A stretch of 35,522 nucleotides of DNA, from contig DASRII010000049.1 of assembly GCA_035650075.1 (NCBI GenBank), positions 1 through 35,522 on the forward strand. Reading direction: 5' to 3'. The stretch is from DASSUC01 sp035650075 (GTDB lineage: Bacteria > Actinomycetota > Actinomycetes > Mycobacteriales > Micromonosporaceae). The translations under genes were made by a program, and so were the position numbers. The notes under the pieces are model-generated. The model was not told where the DNA came from and did no database searches. It was given only the letters and a program-made list of their open reading frames with translations. Positions within the stretch are counted from its first letter, which is position 1, and each line of letters starts with the position of its first letter. Below, piece after piece: positions 24,106-32,902 of this stretch.

Positions 24106-25913
24106 ACCATGTCCACTTCGGCGTAGAGACGGCCACCGGAGAGCACGGGGTACCCGGGGCCGCGGTCGAAGAACGGTTCTCCGCCCGACCGCGCGGCGCG
24201 GAGGGACGCGCGCAGCGCGTCGGTAGCGACGGGATCATCGACCACGACGCCGTAGTCCTCCCGGGCGCCGGTGACCGACACTTTGCCCCAGGCGACGTCG
24301 CGGGCCACCTCGTCGTACGGCCGATCGAGCGGGTCGCCCCAGCCACCGCCCCCGGTCGTGCGGATCCGGATCACCTCGCCGGACCCTACCGGTTCCGCGT
24401 CGGCCAGCGCGTCTACCACGCGCTCGTTCGGCCCACCCGGGTTGACGACGATGCTGAACGGCCTCCCGGCGCGGCCACCGCGTACGCCCCAGCAGGACAG
24501 CACTGATCTGTCCGCAATGGACATGAAGTGGGCGTCGCGCAGCATGCGCAGGTGCTTGTCGTAACCGAGCCCGCCGCGGTACCGGCCCGGACCGCCGGAG
24601 TCGACGGCGAGGCCGAGTCGCTCCACGACGAACGGCCAGCGCGACTCGGCGAACTCGACCGGGATGTTGCGCGAGTCCGGTACGACATGGATGGTGTCCT
24701 CGCCGTCGGCGTAGTACCGGCCACCGGAGCCGCCGCCGAGCACCTCGCGCATCAGGTACGGCGCTCCGTCGGCGTCGGTGCCGTACACCCCGGTGTAGCG
24801 GATCGTCTCCTGGTCGGCGGGCATCCGGCCGTCGACGGCCTTGGCCAGCGCGCCGGCGAAGACGCCGAGCAGCCGGAGGATCACGAACGTGCGCGCGTTC
24901 GTCGGCGCCGGGAAGACCGGGGTGAGCAGGGTACCGGGTGGCGGGAACCGCAGCTCGAGCAGCGGTACGACGCCCTCGTTGACGTCGAGCTCGGCCGCGC
25001 GTTCCGGGCTGTCCGCGAGGTTGCGCAGGATAGGCGCCAGCCACTTCGCGAGGAAGTTGCCGGACGCGTAGTCGCCGCAGTGGTTGATCGGACCGCGGGC
25101 CTGCGGGGAGGTACCGGTGAAGTCCAGCACCAGTTTGTCCGGTGTCTTGGTCAACGTGATGCGCTGGGCGTGCAGCCGGGGCGGATCGACTCCGTCGTGC
25201 TCGGCGTAGTCCTCCCAGACGTACTCCCCGTCCGGGATCTGCGAGAGGATCTCGTCGCGGAACGTCCGCGTCGTGGTGTCGATGATGGCGTCGAAGCAGT
25301 CCTCCACAGTGGACCGTCCATAGCGGACGAACAGGTCGGAGAGTCGCTCCGCGCCCATCAGGCAGGCCGAGCACTCGGCGTCGAGGTCCGCGGCGAGCGA
25401 CTCGGGCATCCGGGAGTTGCGCGTCATTATCTTCAGGGCCGCCTCGTTGGGTCGGCCCGCCTCCCAGAGCCGGATCGGCGGGACCATCAGGCCCTCCTCG
25501 AAGACGCTCGTCGCGGCCGAGGGCATCGAACCCGGTACCGCGCCGCCGATGTCGTCGTGGTGGCCGAACGCCTGCACGAACGCGACCACGTCCCCGTCGT
25601 GGAACACCGGCACGGTCACGCAGAGGTCCGGCAGGTGCCCGATACCGCCCTCGGAGAGGTAGACGTCGTTGTGGAAGTAGACGTCGCCGGGCCGCATCGT
25701 CTCCAGTGGATAGTCGCGGACCACCGGGTGCACGAGCGCCGAGTACGAGCGCCCGGTCAGCTTGCGTAGCCGGCGGTCGTGGATGCCGGCGCGGAAGTCG
25801 TGCGCGTCGCGGATCATCGGAGACCGGGCGGTGCGGCCGATCGCGGTCTCGACCTCCCGCTCGATCGACGCGAGGGTACCTTCGACGATCTCGACCAGGA
25901 CGGGATCGGTCAT
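24102..25913 (-). CDS. hyuB: Hydantoinase/oxoprolinase B subunit (HyuB)
   Basis: A 603-residue HyuB-family subunit. The ATG at 25913 overlaps the hyuA stop as ATGA. Family features include 'EIVEGTLASIEREVETAI', 'GDVYFHNDVYLSEGGIGHLPDL', 'FGHHDDIGG', 'LDFTGTSPQARGPINH' and the C-terminal 'TTGGGGWGDPLDRP'. With HyuA it forms an ATP-dependent enzyme; relatives hydrolyse hydantoins, 5-oxoproline or caprolactam, or carboxylate ketones such as acetone. Subunit sequence alone does not tell which. Neighbouring genes point to a cyclic amide or ureido compound as substrate. Confidence 0.91.
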   Translation of the reverse strand: MTDPVLVEIVEGTLASIEREVETAIGRTARSPMIRDAHDFRAGIHDRRLRKLTGRSYSALVHPVVRDYPLETMRPGDVYFHNDVYLSEGGIGHLPDLCVTVPVFHDGDVVAFVQAFGHHDDIGGAVPGSMPSAATSVFEEGLMVPPIRLWEAGRPNEAALKIMTRNSRMPESLAADLDAECSACLMGAERLSDLFVRYGRSTVEDCFDAIIDTTTRTFRDEILSQIPDGEYVWEDYAEHDGVDPPRLHAQRITLTKTPDKLVLDFTGTSPQARGPINHCGDYASGNFLAKWLAPILRNLADSPERAAELDVNEGVVPLLELRFPPPGTLLTPVFPAPTNARTFVILRLLGVFAGALAKAVDGRMPADQETIRYTGVYGTDADGAPYLMREVLGGGSGGRYYADGEDTIHVVPDSRNIPVEFAESRWPFVVERLGLAVDSGGPGRYRGGLGYDKHLRMLRDAHFMSIADRSVLSCWGVRGGRAGRPFSIVVNPGGPNERVVDALADAEPVGSGEVIRIRTTGGGGWGDPLDRPYDEVARDVAWGKVSVTGAREDYGVVVDDPVATDALRASLRAARSGGEPFFDRGPGYPVLSGGRLYAEVDMV

Positions 25914-27961
25914 CGCGTAATCACCAGGTTTCCGTAACCGTCCACTGTGGCCTCGAAGCCGGGATGCAGCGGTACCGTCGACCCGTACTCCTCGATGATC
26001 GCCGGGCCGACCACGACGTCGCCCGAGGCGAGCGCGGACCGCGCGTGGATGGGTGTGTCGACGAACTCCTCGTCGAAGTAGACCGGCCGCACCCCCGGCG
26101 GGACGGGCGCGGGGGTGGCGAGCGGGCGCAGTGCCGGTCGGCTGATCGGGCCGATCCCGGTCACGCGCAGGTTCACCCACTCGACCTGCTGCTCGGGCCG
26201 GTCGCGGAAGCAGTACCCGTAGAGCTGTTCGTGCGCGTCGTGGAAGGCCGCCACGGCGGCGTCGGCCAGAGACTGGTCGAACGAACCGTCGTCCACGGGC
26301 ACCCGCACCTCGAACGCCTGCCCGAAGTACCGCAGGTCGGCCGTGCGGGCGAAGCGCTGCCGCTCGTCCGGAAAGCCCTCGGCGCGCAGCGCATCGACCG
26401 CGCGCGCCCGCAGTGCCGCGTAGTGAGTGTCCACCGTGGACAGATCGAGCGAGCGGTGCCGGGCGACGTACGTCTGCACGTAGTCGTTCTTCACGTCCAC
26501 AGTCAACAGTCCGAACGCGGAGAGGTTGCCCGGATCGCGCGGGACCACGACCGCCCGCAGGCCCAGGATGTCGGCGAGCCGGCACAGCAGCAGCGATCCC
26601 GACCCGCCGAACGTGGTCAGCACGAAGTCCCGCACGTCCAACCCGCGCTTCACGGTGATCTGGCGCAGCGCGTTCGCCTGGTTCCACGCGGATATCTCGA
26701 GCACGCCGGCCGCGGCGCGCTCCGCGCTCAGGCCCAGCTTGTCGCCCAGCCCCCGCAAGCCGTCCCGCGCGGCCTCGACGTCCAGCGGCACCTCACCGCC
26801 GAGCAGATGCGGCGGGATCCGGCCCAGGGTCAGGTGCGCATCGGTCACGGTCGGCTCGGTGCCACCACGGCGGTAACACAGCGGCCCCGGGTCGGCGCCC
26901 GCCGAGCGCGGGCCGACCTTCAACGCACCCTCGCGCGACAGCCAGGCGATCGAGCCGCCGCCGGCGCCGACCGTGTTGATGTCGATCATTGGGATCTTCG
27001 AGGGGTACGCCCCGATGCTGCCCTCGGTCGTCAGCGTCGGCTCGCCGTGCAGCACGACGCTCACGTCGGTCGACGTGCCACCGCCGTCGAGCGTCAGCAC
27101 CCGGTCGAAGCCGGCGGCCCGGGCCACGAGCGCCGCGCCGAGCGCGCCCGCCGCCGGTCCAGATAGGACGGTCGTGATGGGCTGGTGCACGACCTCGTCG
27201 GCGGAGAGTATGCCGCCGTTCGACTTCATGATCGAAAACGGTACCCGGCGGTCTTCCGCGAAGTCCGCGAGGCGGCGCGCGATCGTGGCCACGTAGCCGG
27301 CCACCCGTGGCTTGACCGCCGCGTCCACGAGCGTGGTCATCGCCCGCTCGTACTCCCGGTACTCGCGCAGCACCTCATGCGACAGCGACACGACCGCGGC
27401 CGGATGCTCCTCGGCGAGCACCTGGCGCATGCGCACCTCGTGTGCCGGGTTGGCGTACGAGTGCAGGAAGCAGACGCCGAGCGTGTCGATACCGTGGTCG
27501 CGGTACCACCGAGCGACCTCCCGGGCCGCCGCGTCGTCGAACGGCCGCAGTTCGGCACCGGTGTGGTCGAGCCGGCCGGGCACGGTACGGACGAGGTCGA
27601 CCGGAACGATGCGGGGCGGCTTGACCCAGAAGTAGCTGTTGCCGTACCCGTCCGGCACGCTCTGCCGCGCGATCTCGAGCAGGAACTCGAAGCCCTCGGT
27701 GGTCACGAACCCGAGCCGGTCGATCGCGCCCTCGAGCAGCTGGTTGGTCGCGACCGTCGTACCGTGGCAGATCGCGGTGACGTCCCCCGGAGCGGCGCCT
27801 AGCTGGTCGAGGATCTTGTGGATGCCGGCCAGGAAGCCCTCGGCCGGGTCCGCCGGAGTCGACGGCGTCTTCGTGGTAGCCAGCTCGCCGCTGTCCTCGT
27901 CGAACGCCACGACGTCGGTGAACGTGCCACCGGTGTCCACGCCGATCCGGATCTTCCCCAC
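25910..27961 (-). CDS. hyuA: Hydantoinase/oxoprolinase A subunit (HyuA), ATP-binding
   Basis: A 683-residue HyuA-family subunit with the actin-like ATP-binding motifs GVDTGGTFTD (7-16) and DGGGTSTD (292-299), and 'HGTTVATNQLLEG' (66-78). The GTG at 27961 puts the first ATP motif at the usual distance from the N-terminus; a TTG 12 codons upstream is possible. HyuA phosphorylates the substrate, for example a lactam tautomer, for hydrolysis or carboxylation with HyuB. It is the first gene of a six-gene leftward operon, and operator-like repeats lie 35-71 bases before its start. No regulator or transporter gene for the pathway is in the window. Confidence 0.92.
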   Translation of the reverse strand: MGKIRIGVDTGGTFTDVVAFDEDSGELATTKTPSTPADPAEGFLAGIHKILDQLGAAPGDVTAICHGTTVATNQLLEGAIDRLGFVTTEGFEFLLEIARQSVPDGYGNSYFWVKPPRIVPVDLVRTVPGRLDHTGAELRPFDDAAAREVARWYRDHGIDTLGVCFLHSYANPAHEVRMRQVLAEEHPAAVVSLSHEVLREYREYERAMTTLVDAAVKPRVAGYVATIARRLADFAEDRRVPFSIMKSNGGILSADEVVHQPITTVLSGPAAGALGAALVARAAGFDRVLTLDGGGTSTDVSVVLHGEPTLTTEGSIGAYPSKIPMIDINTVGAGGGSIAWLSREGALKVGPRSAGADPGPLCYRRGGTEPTVTDAHLTLGRIPPHLLGGEVPLDVEAARDGLRGLGDKLGLSAERAAAGVLEISAWNQANALRQITVKRGLDVRDFVLTTFGGSGSLLLCRLADILGLRAVVVPRDPGNLSAFGLLTVDVKNDYVQTYVARHRSLDLSTVDTHYAALRARAVDALRAEGFPDERQRFARTADLRYFGQAFEVRVPVDDGSFDQSLADAAVAAFHDAHEQLYGYCFRDRPEQQVEWVNLRVTGIGPISRPALRPLATPAPVPPGVRPVYFDEEFVDTPIHARSALASGDVVVGPAIIEEYGSTVPLHPGFEATVDGYGNLVITR

Positions 27962-27995
27962 TCGAGCATTCAACCCCTCTTCGCCGATCAAGGAC

Positions 27996-28032
27996 AAATC
28001 AACGTGATTGGATCTCTAAACCACGTTGATTT
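27996..28032. promoter_or_regulatory. Paired inverted operator-like sites before hyuA
   Basis: An 11-bp perfect inverted repeat, AAATCAACGTG (27996-28006) and CACGTTGATTT (28022-28032), is separated by 15 bases. Each arm belongs to a 13-mer that is itself nearly palindromic: AATCAACGTGATT (27997-28009) and, on the opposite strand, AATCAACGTGGTT (28019-28031). Centres are 22 bp apart, about two helical turns, which suits two dimers of a repressor. The position between the divergent hyuA and protease genes, in locally AT-rich DNA, fits an operator. An RNA hairpin is an alternative. Confidence 0.55.
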
Positions 28033-28134
28033 CTCCTCGATCGACATAGGTAGGGCTGCTTTCATCCTTTCGGATATCTATCCTTGTACATCCATCGTCG
28101 TTACTCTCCGCCAATCAAAGGAGGGAGCGACTTG

Positions 28135-29304
28135 ATGAGACTCCGGATTTTGGGCCTGGTCAGCGCGGGTGCCACCGTAGCCGCGTTGGCCCTGGCGACC
28201 CCCACCTCGGCGGCGACCGGGCAGATCCTGGGCGCGGGTGGTCCGCATGCCGTGGCGGGCAGCTACCTCGTCGTCATGAAGGACGGGGTGACCGCGAGCG
28301 CCGCCGGCCTGGCAGCGAAGTACGGCGCAAGCGTCGGGCACACGTACAGCCACGCGCTGCGCGGCTTCGAGGCCCGTGTGAGTGAGGCTGGCGCCAAGCG
28401 GCTCGCCGCCGACCCGGCCGTGAAGTACGTAGAGCAGAACAGCATCGTCTGGGGCGACGCCACGCAGTCCCCCGTGCCGTCGTGGGGTCTGGACCGCATA
28501 GACGCCCGCAGCGGACTAGACAACTCATACACATACCCGAACACCGCGGCGAATGTGCACGTTTACAGCGTCGACACCGGAGTCGCCAGCCACACGGACT
28601 TCGGCGGCCGCTTGAGCACCACTGACGGCTTCGACGCGATCGACGGCGCTCTTCCCGCCGCCGACTGCAATGGCCATGGCACGCACACCTCCAGCACCGC
28701 CGGCGGCACCACCTTCGGCGTGGCCAAGGGTGTCACGATCGTTCCGGTCCGGGTGCTCGACTGCAACGGATCCGGCACCTTCGCTCAGGTCATCGCCGGC
28801 GTCGACTGGGTGACTGGGCACGCGATCAAGCCCGCCGTGGCGAACATGAGCCTCGGTGGTGGGGCCACCGCCGCCCTCGACACCGCGGTCACCAACTCGA
28901 TCAACTCCGGCGTCGTCTACTCGGTCTCGGCCGGCAACTCCAACGCCAACGCCTGCCAACAGTCGCCGGCCAGGGTGCCAGCGGCCATCACCGTCGGCGC
29001 GACAGACATCAACGACAACCGTGCCTCGTTCTCCAACAAGGGCCGGTGCCTGGACCTCTTCGCACCTGGCGTGGCCATCACCGGAGCGTGGCTCGACGAC
29101 GGAACCAACACGATCAGCGGCACGTCGATGGCAGCGCCTCACGTGACAGGCGCGGCGGCCATCCTGCTCTCAGTTCACCCGACGTGGACACCATCGCAGG
29201 TTCGGAACCAGATCGTCGCCGACGCCACCCGCGGCGTCGGTAACCGGGGCGGCGGCTCGCCCAACCTGCTCCTGTTCATCGATCAAACACCCGAGACGCC
29301 CTAA
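28135..29304 (+). CDS. Secreted proteinase K-like subtilase
   Basis: A 389-residue S8A protease. The ATG at 28135 follows AAAGGAGGG and begins a signal peptide (residues 1-27). An inhibitor I9 propeptide (about residues 43-105, SYLVVMKDG to VEQNSIV) precedes the catalytic domain. The triad is D147 (YSVDTGV), H181 (NGHGTHTSSTAGG) and S331 (GTSMAAPHVTGA), with N268. This is the standard proteinase K-type layout of actinomycete extracellular proteases, without an extra C-terminal domain. It diverges from the hyuA operon and is followed by a strong terminator, so it is probably monocistronic. Confidence 0.96.
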   Translation: MRLRILGLVSAGATVAALALATPTSAATGQILGAGGPHAVAGSYLVVMKDGVTASAAGLAAKYGASVGHTYSHALRGFEARVSEAGAKRLAADPAVKYVEQNSIVWGDATQSPVPSWGLDRIDARSGLDNSYTYPNTAANVHVYSVDTGVASHTDFGGRLSTTDGFDAIDGALPAADCNGHGTHTSSTAGGTTFGVAKGVTIVPVRVLDCNGSGTFAQVIAGVDWVTGHAIKPAVANMSLGGGATAALDTAVTNSINSGVVYSVSAGNSNANACQQSPARVPAAITVGATDINDNRASFSNKGRCLDLFAPGVAITGAWLDDGTNTISGTSMAAPHVTGAAAILLSVHPTWTPSQVRNQIVADATRGVGNRGGGSPNLLLFIDQTPETP

Positions 29305-29314
29305 CTCCCCCTCT

Positions 29315-29360
29315 CACCCCGGGGTGTTCGGTTCGGTCGTGGACCGGACACCCCGGGGTG
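29315..29360 (+). terminator. Strong hairpin terminator after the protease gene
   Basis: An 18-bp stem (29315-29332 with 29343-29360) with one G-U pair and a 10-base loop lies 11 bases after the protease stop. Each arm contains the palindrome CACCCCGGGGTG, so alternative local pairing is possible. There is no T-run, as is usual in this group. Confidence 0.8.
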
Positions 29361-29394
29361 CCCCTCAAACTGTTGGTCGCCGCTGGCCGGCGCA

Positions 29395-29434
29395 CTCCCA
29401 GACATCGAGCACACCCCCACCGATGTCTGGGAGG
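29395..29434 (+). promoter_or_regulatory. Hairpin sequestering the ribosome binding site
   Basis: CTCCCAGACATCG (29395-29407) pairs perfectly with CGATGTCTGGGAG (29421-29433) around a 13-base loop. The Shine-Dalgarno sequence GGGAGG (29429-29434) is almost entirely within the right arm, and the ATG follows 6 bases later. In the folded mRNA the site would be masked, which suggests translational control (thermosensor, ligand or protein mediated) or protection from read-through translation. Confidence 0.6.
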
Positions 29435-29440
29435 ACAGTC

Positions 29441-31930
29441 ATGACACGTCGGCGCCTGTTGCTGACGGTGGCTCTGGTCGTCGCGCTGGTAGCCGGCACC
29501 GCCACCATCGCCCTGAGCTTCCTAATCCACCGCTCGCCCAGCGAGACCCCGCCCAGCCCGCTGATCTTCATCGTCGACCCGACGGTCGACCCGTCGGTCG
29601 AGGGCGTCGAGCCCATCGAGGGCCGTACCGAGCAACGAAAGGTCGGCGCCCTGGCCGCCCCCGACGGCGCGGTGGCCGAGCTGGTGTTGGACGAGGTGAT
29701 CGTCCACGTCGCCGAAGCGGCCCAGCTACGTTCCTTTCTGGACCGCTGGAACGGCCAGGTACTGGACTCGTTCCCACCGGATTCCCTGGGACAGGACCAC
29801 CTGATCCGGGTCGACACGAGCCGCGCCGATATCACGCGGCTGCCGGCCGACCTGCTCGCCACCGAACCCGGGCAGGCGGGCGAGCACCGGGCCAGCGACG
29901 AGCGGGTACTGCGGCTGCTCGCCCTCGCGGCGGCGGAGTGGAAGGCCGGCACGGAGCTGGTGGTCGACTGGCTGGTCGAGCCGGTCGGCATCACCGACGG
30001 CCAGGTGTACGAGTCCGAAGACATCACGACGGAGGTGGACGGGAAGGAGGTGCGGAAGAACGTCTTCGACTGGTCGTACATGCGTACCGGCGGAAACCTG
30101 GACATCGGCGTGGCCGCGGCCTGGCAGTTGCTCGAGGCGCACGGCAAGTTGAAGCCGCAGGTGCGGTACATGGTCCTGGACGGCGGCTTCAGCGTGAACT
30201 TCGACTTCCCGAAGAACCCGAAGATCCGCAAGGGCGAGTGGGGCAAGAAGAACCCGCACAACTGCTCGAACGGCAAGTCCTGCCCGTACCACGGGACCGA
30301 CGTGGTGCTCGCCGCGATGGCCACGGTGAACAACGAGTACGGTACGGCCGGTCCCGCCGGTCCGGTGGTGTCCCAGCTCATCGCCGTGGGCAACGACTAC
30401 GACTACTGGACCCGGCTGCGGCGCCTCGAGGACATGGTCGCCGAGGAGCACCCGGATGTCGTCAACTTGAGCTTCACCCACCGGGTGGACGCGGGTGGGG
30501 CGTACGCGGAGAGGTGGACCGACCGGCGCATGCGGCACGTGCGCGACCACGGTGCGCTGATCGTCGCGGCCGCCGGCAACAACGGCGAGAACGTGGACGT
30601 GGACCGGCTCTACGTACCGTGCGAGAGCCAGTATGTGATGTGTGTCGGCGGCCTGAGCCGCGACTCGACCGCGGTGAGCGCGGACTCCAACTTCGGTACC
30701 GGCGACAGCCCCACGTCGGTGGAGATCTACGGCCCGATGTGCGTGCGTACGATCAACGACCCGAACAAGTCGGCGCTGGACTTCACCACCCGCGACACCT
30801 GTGGTACCAGTTTCGCCTCGCCGTTCGTCGGCGGCGTCGCCGCGCTCGTCATGGCCGCCGATCCCAACCTCGGTCCGGAGGACGTACGGAAGATCCTGAA
30901 CGACACCGCGAACGTGGGCGGGCTGGGCAGCAAGGTGACCGGCAGCCAGCGGCGGGTCAACGCGCTGAAGGCGGTGGCGCGGGCGCTCGGAGTCGAGGTG
31001 GTACCGCCGGTCGTGAAGATCGACGCCCCGGCGCCGGGCAAGCAACTGAAGGTAGAGAACTGGGTCGACCTGCGCGGCTCGGCGACCGACTTCATGGGCC
31101 GGCCCGTGAAGATCCACTGGGCGAGTGACCGCGACGGGGACCTGACCGACGGTTCGAAGACCAGCGTGCCGCCACTCAGTGAGGGCAAGCACGTCATCAC
31201 CGCGTCCGCCACCGACAGCACCGGACGTACCAGTTCGGCGACGGTGACCGTCGAGGTGGTCGACACGCCACCACAGGTCAAAGTGGTGTCGCCCGCGCCC
31301 GGCCTCGAGGTCACCGAAGGCGACGATGTCGCGCTCGTCGCGGACTCGATCGATCCGGACACCTGGCAGCAACTGCCCACCGGCAAGGGTCAGTGGGAGG
31401 TGCGGCGAGGTACCACGGTCGTGCACACCGCGGACGGCCACACCGCGACGCTAACCGGGTCGAAGGTGACGCCGGGCTCGTACACCGCACGGTTCACTGT
31501 GGACGGTGTGAGCGCTCAGGCGTCGTTCACGGTGAAGGCGCTACCGCCGGGGCAGGACAAGCCGGTGGCCGTCATCACCAAGCCGACCAAGGCCGTCTCC
31601 ATCGGCAACGGGGAGAGCATCACGTTCTCCGGCACCGGTACCGACCCAACCGACGGAGCGCTCCCCGGCACCCGCTACCGCTGGGTCGCCACCAGCGGCG
31701 CCGTGTCGAAGGTGCTCTGCGAGGGCAGCTCGCTGAGCAGAGCCCCGGCTCCGGGCGGCATCCTGCTACCGCGCAACTGCGCGTCGTTCACCGTCAAGGG
31801 TTCCCAAATCGGCATCGCCAACGGTGACATCGGCTATACACAGTGGACGGTCACACTGTACGTGTACGACCTCGACGGCAACCGCGACAGCGACACGGTG
31901 AAGGTCGGCGTCCAGTACCACGAGGGCTAG
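29441..31930 (+). CDS. Large exported subtilase with C-terminal Ig-like domains
   Basis: An 829-residue protein starting at the ATG at 29441, after GGGAGG. Residues 6-30 form an N-terminal hydrophobic segment (signal peptide or anchor). Residues 40-215 are a long pro-region without clear I9 similarity. The catalytic domain has D247 (YMVLDGGF), H284 (CPYHGTDVV), N380 (AAAGNNG) and S457 (CGTSFASPFVGG). The DGG and YHGT contexts differ from the standard DTG and HGT, so it is a divergent S8 enzyme. About residues 525-829 contain three Ig/PKD-like beta domains ('PVVKIDAPAPGKQLKVENW', 'PQVKVVSPAPGLEVTEGDD', 'PVAVITKPTKAVSIGNGES'). Function is probably extracellular proteolysis with surface or substrate binding. 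Its stop overlaps the nitrilase stop in one shared CTAG. Confidence 0.9.
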   Translation: MTRRRLLLTVALVVALVAGTATIALSFLIHRSPSETPPSPLIFIVDPTVDPSVEGVEPIEGRTEQRKVGALAAPDGAVAELVLDEVIVHVAEAAQLRSFLDRWNGQVLDSFPPDSLGQDHLIRVDTSRADITRLPADLLATEPGQAGEHRASDERVLRLLALAAAEWKAGTELVVDWLVEPVGITDGQVYESEDITTEVDGKEVRKNVFDWSYMRTGGNLDIGVAAAWQLLEAHGKLKPQVRYMVLDGGFSVNFDFPKNPKIRKGEWGKKNPHNCSNGKSCPYHGTDVVLAAMATVNNEYGTAGPAGPVVSQLIAVGNDYDYWTRLRRLEDMVAEEHPDVVNLSFTHRVDAGGAYAERWTDRRMRHVRDHGALIVAAAGNNGENVDVDRLYVPCESQYVMCVGGLSRDSTAVSADSNFGTGDSPTSVEIYGPMCVRTINDPNKSALDFTTRDTCGTSFASPFVGGVAALVMAADPNLGPEDVRKILNDTANVGGLGSKVTGSQRRVNALKAVARALGVEVVPPVVKIDAPAPGKQLKVENWVDLRGSATDFMGRPVKIHWASDRDGDLTDGSKTSVPPLSEGKHVITASATDSTGRTSSATVTVEVVDTPPQVKVVSPAPGLEVTEGDDVALVADSIDPDTWQQLPTGKGQWEVRRGTTVVHTADGHTATLTGSKVTPGSYTARFTVDGVSAQASFTVKALPPGQDKPVAVITKPTKAVSIGNGESITFSGTGTDPTDGALPGTRYRWVATSGAVSKVLCEGSSLSRAPAPGGILLPRNCASFTVKGSQIGIANGDIGYTQWTVTLYVYDLDGNRDSDTVKVGVQYHEG

Positions 31931-32829
31931 CGGCCGTGCGGGAAGCGTGATTGCGCGGGGCGGCGAAGGTCGTCCAGATGGCGCTCGACGAGCGCGAGGT
32001 TGCGGTCGGCGAGGTGGTCGAAGCGCTGCGGCACGTTCGAGCCCGGCGTGAGGGAAGCGAGGGCGGTCTGCGGATCCAGGCGGGCACTGACCCAGCCCTG
32101 GTGGGAGGCGGCCCTCGCGACCACCTCGGCGACCGGTGTGACGATCATCGAGTTGCCGAAGTACAGGAAGCCGCCCGGGTCGCTGCCGGTGGCGTTGGCG
32201 CCGACGACGTACACGTGGTTGTCGTAGGCCCGGGCCCGGTTCGTCAGCTCCCAGATGTCGGCCGAGCGCAGCAGCGCCGACGGCCGGCAGATGACCTCGG
32301 CGCCCCGGACCGCCTCGATCCGCGCCAGCTCGGGATAGTCGCCGTCGAAGCAGATCATCAAGCCGATGCGGGCCAGGTCCGTCTCCACCACCACGGCCTC
32401 GTCGCCGGGGGTCACCCAACCGCCGCCGGCGCGGTCCTCGCCGCAGAACAGGTGGGTTTTCCGGTACGCCCCCAGCACGTCACCTGTCCGTCCAATGAGG
32501 ACAGCCGAGTTGTACACGGTCCCGCGCTCCGGCCCGCGCTCGTAGGTGCCCAGCACCACGTGTACCCCGAGCCGACCAGCTACCTCCTGCAGCGGCGCGG
32601 TCAGCGGTCCCGGTACCTCCGCCACGAGGTCCCACAGCTCCTCGGGCGCGACGCCCGGGTCGAACCCGGTCGTCGCCGCCTCGGGCAGCACGACAAGCTC
32701 CGCCGAGGTAGCCGCCACGCACCGCTCGACGTGGTCCACACAGGACTCCAGGTTGGCCTTGACCGTTTCGGAACGCAGCGGTCCGGGTGCTGGCGCGAGC
32801 TGAACAGCGGCTGCGACGAACGTACGCAT
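31927..32829 (-). CDS. Nitrilase-superfamily carbon-nitrogen hydrolase
   Basis: A 300-residue cytosolic amidohydrolase with the superfamily triad E50 (VVLPEAA), K124 (YRKTHLF) and C160 (MICFDGDYPE). Members cleave linear amides, nitriles or N-carbamoyl compounds, with release of ammonia. The sequence fits the amidase/carbamoylase branches, but I cannot assign a subfamily. It is convergent with the large subtilase, sharing the CTAG at 31927-31930 for both stop codons. Its closeness to the ring-cleavage operon (about 4 kb away, with secreted proteases between) makes a role on ureido intermediates conceivable but unproven. Confidence 0.92.
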   Translation of the reverse strand: MRTFVAAAVQLAPAPGPLRSETVKANLESCVDHVERCVAATSAELVVLPEAATTGFDPGVAPEELWDLVAEVPGPLTAPLQEVAGRLGVHVVLGTYERGPERGTVYNSAVLIGRTGDVLGAYRKTHLFCGEDRAGGGWVTPGDEAVVVETDLARIGLMICFDGDYPELARIEAVRGAEVICRPSALLRSADIWELTNRARAYDNHVYVVGANATGSDPGGFLYFGNSMIVTPVAEVVARAASHQGWVSARLDPQTALASLTPGSNVPQRFDHLADRNLALVERHLDDLRRPAQSRFPHGR

Positions 32830-32902
32830 AAGCCCATCATCCCCCCGCTCCGACAGCCTGCGCGGGAGGGGGTACTAGGGGGAAAGCGTAACCGGGCGCA
32901 TA

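Noticed and set aside
20570..24346. A leftward frame suggesting a giant fusion ending in malonyl-CoA synthetase
   Set aside because: Only the part from the ATG at 22057 matches a protein family. The rest is antisense-free noise overlapping the real barbiturase-family and carbamate kinase genes.
28072..28083. GGATATCTATCC palindrome upstream of the protease gene
   Set aside because: Arms are only 5 bp and no promoter geometry supports a specific role.
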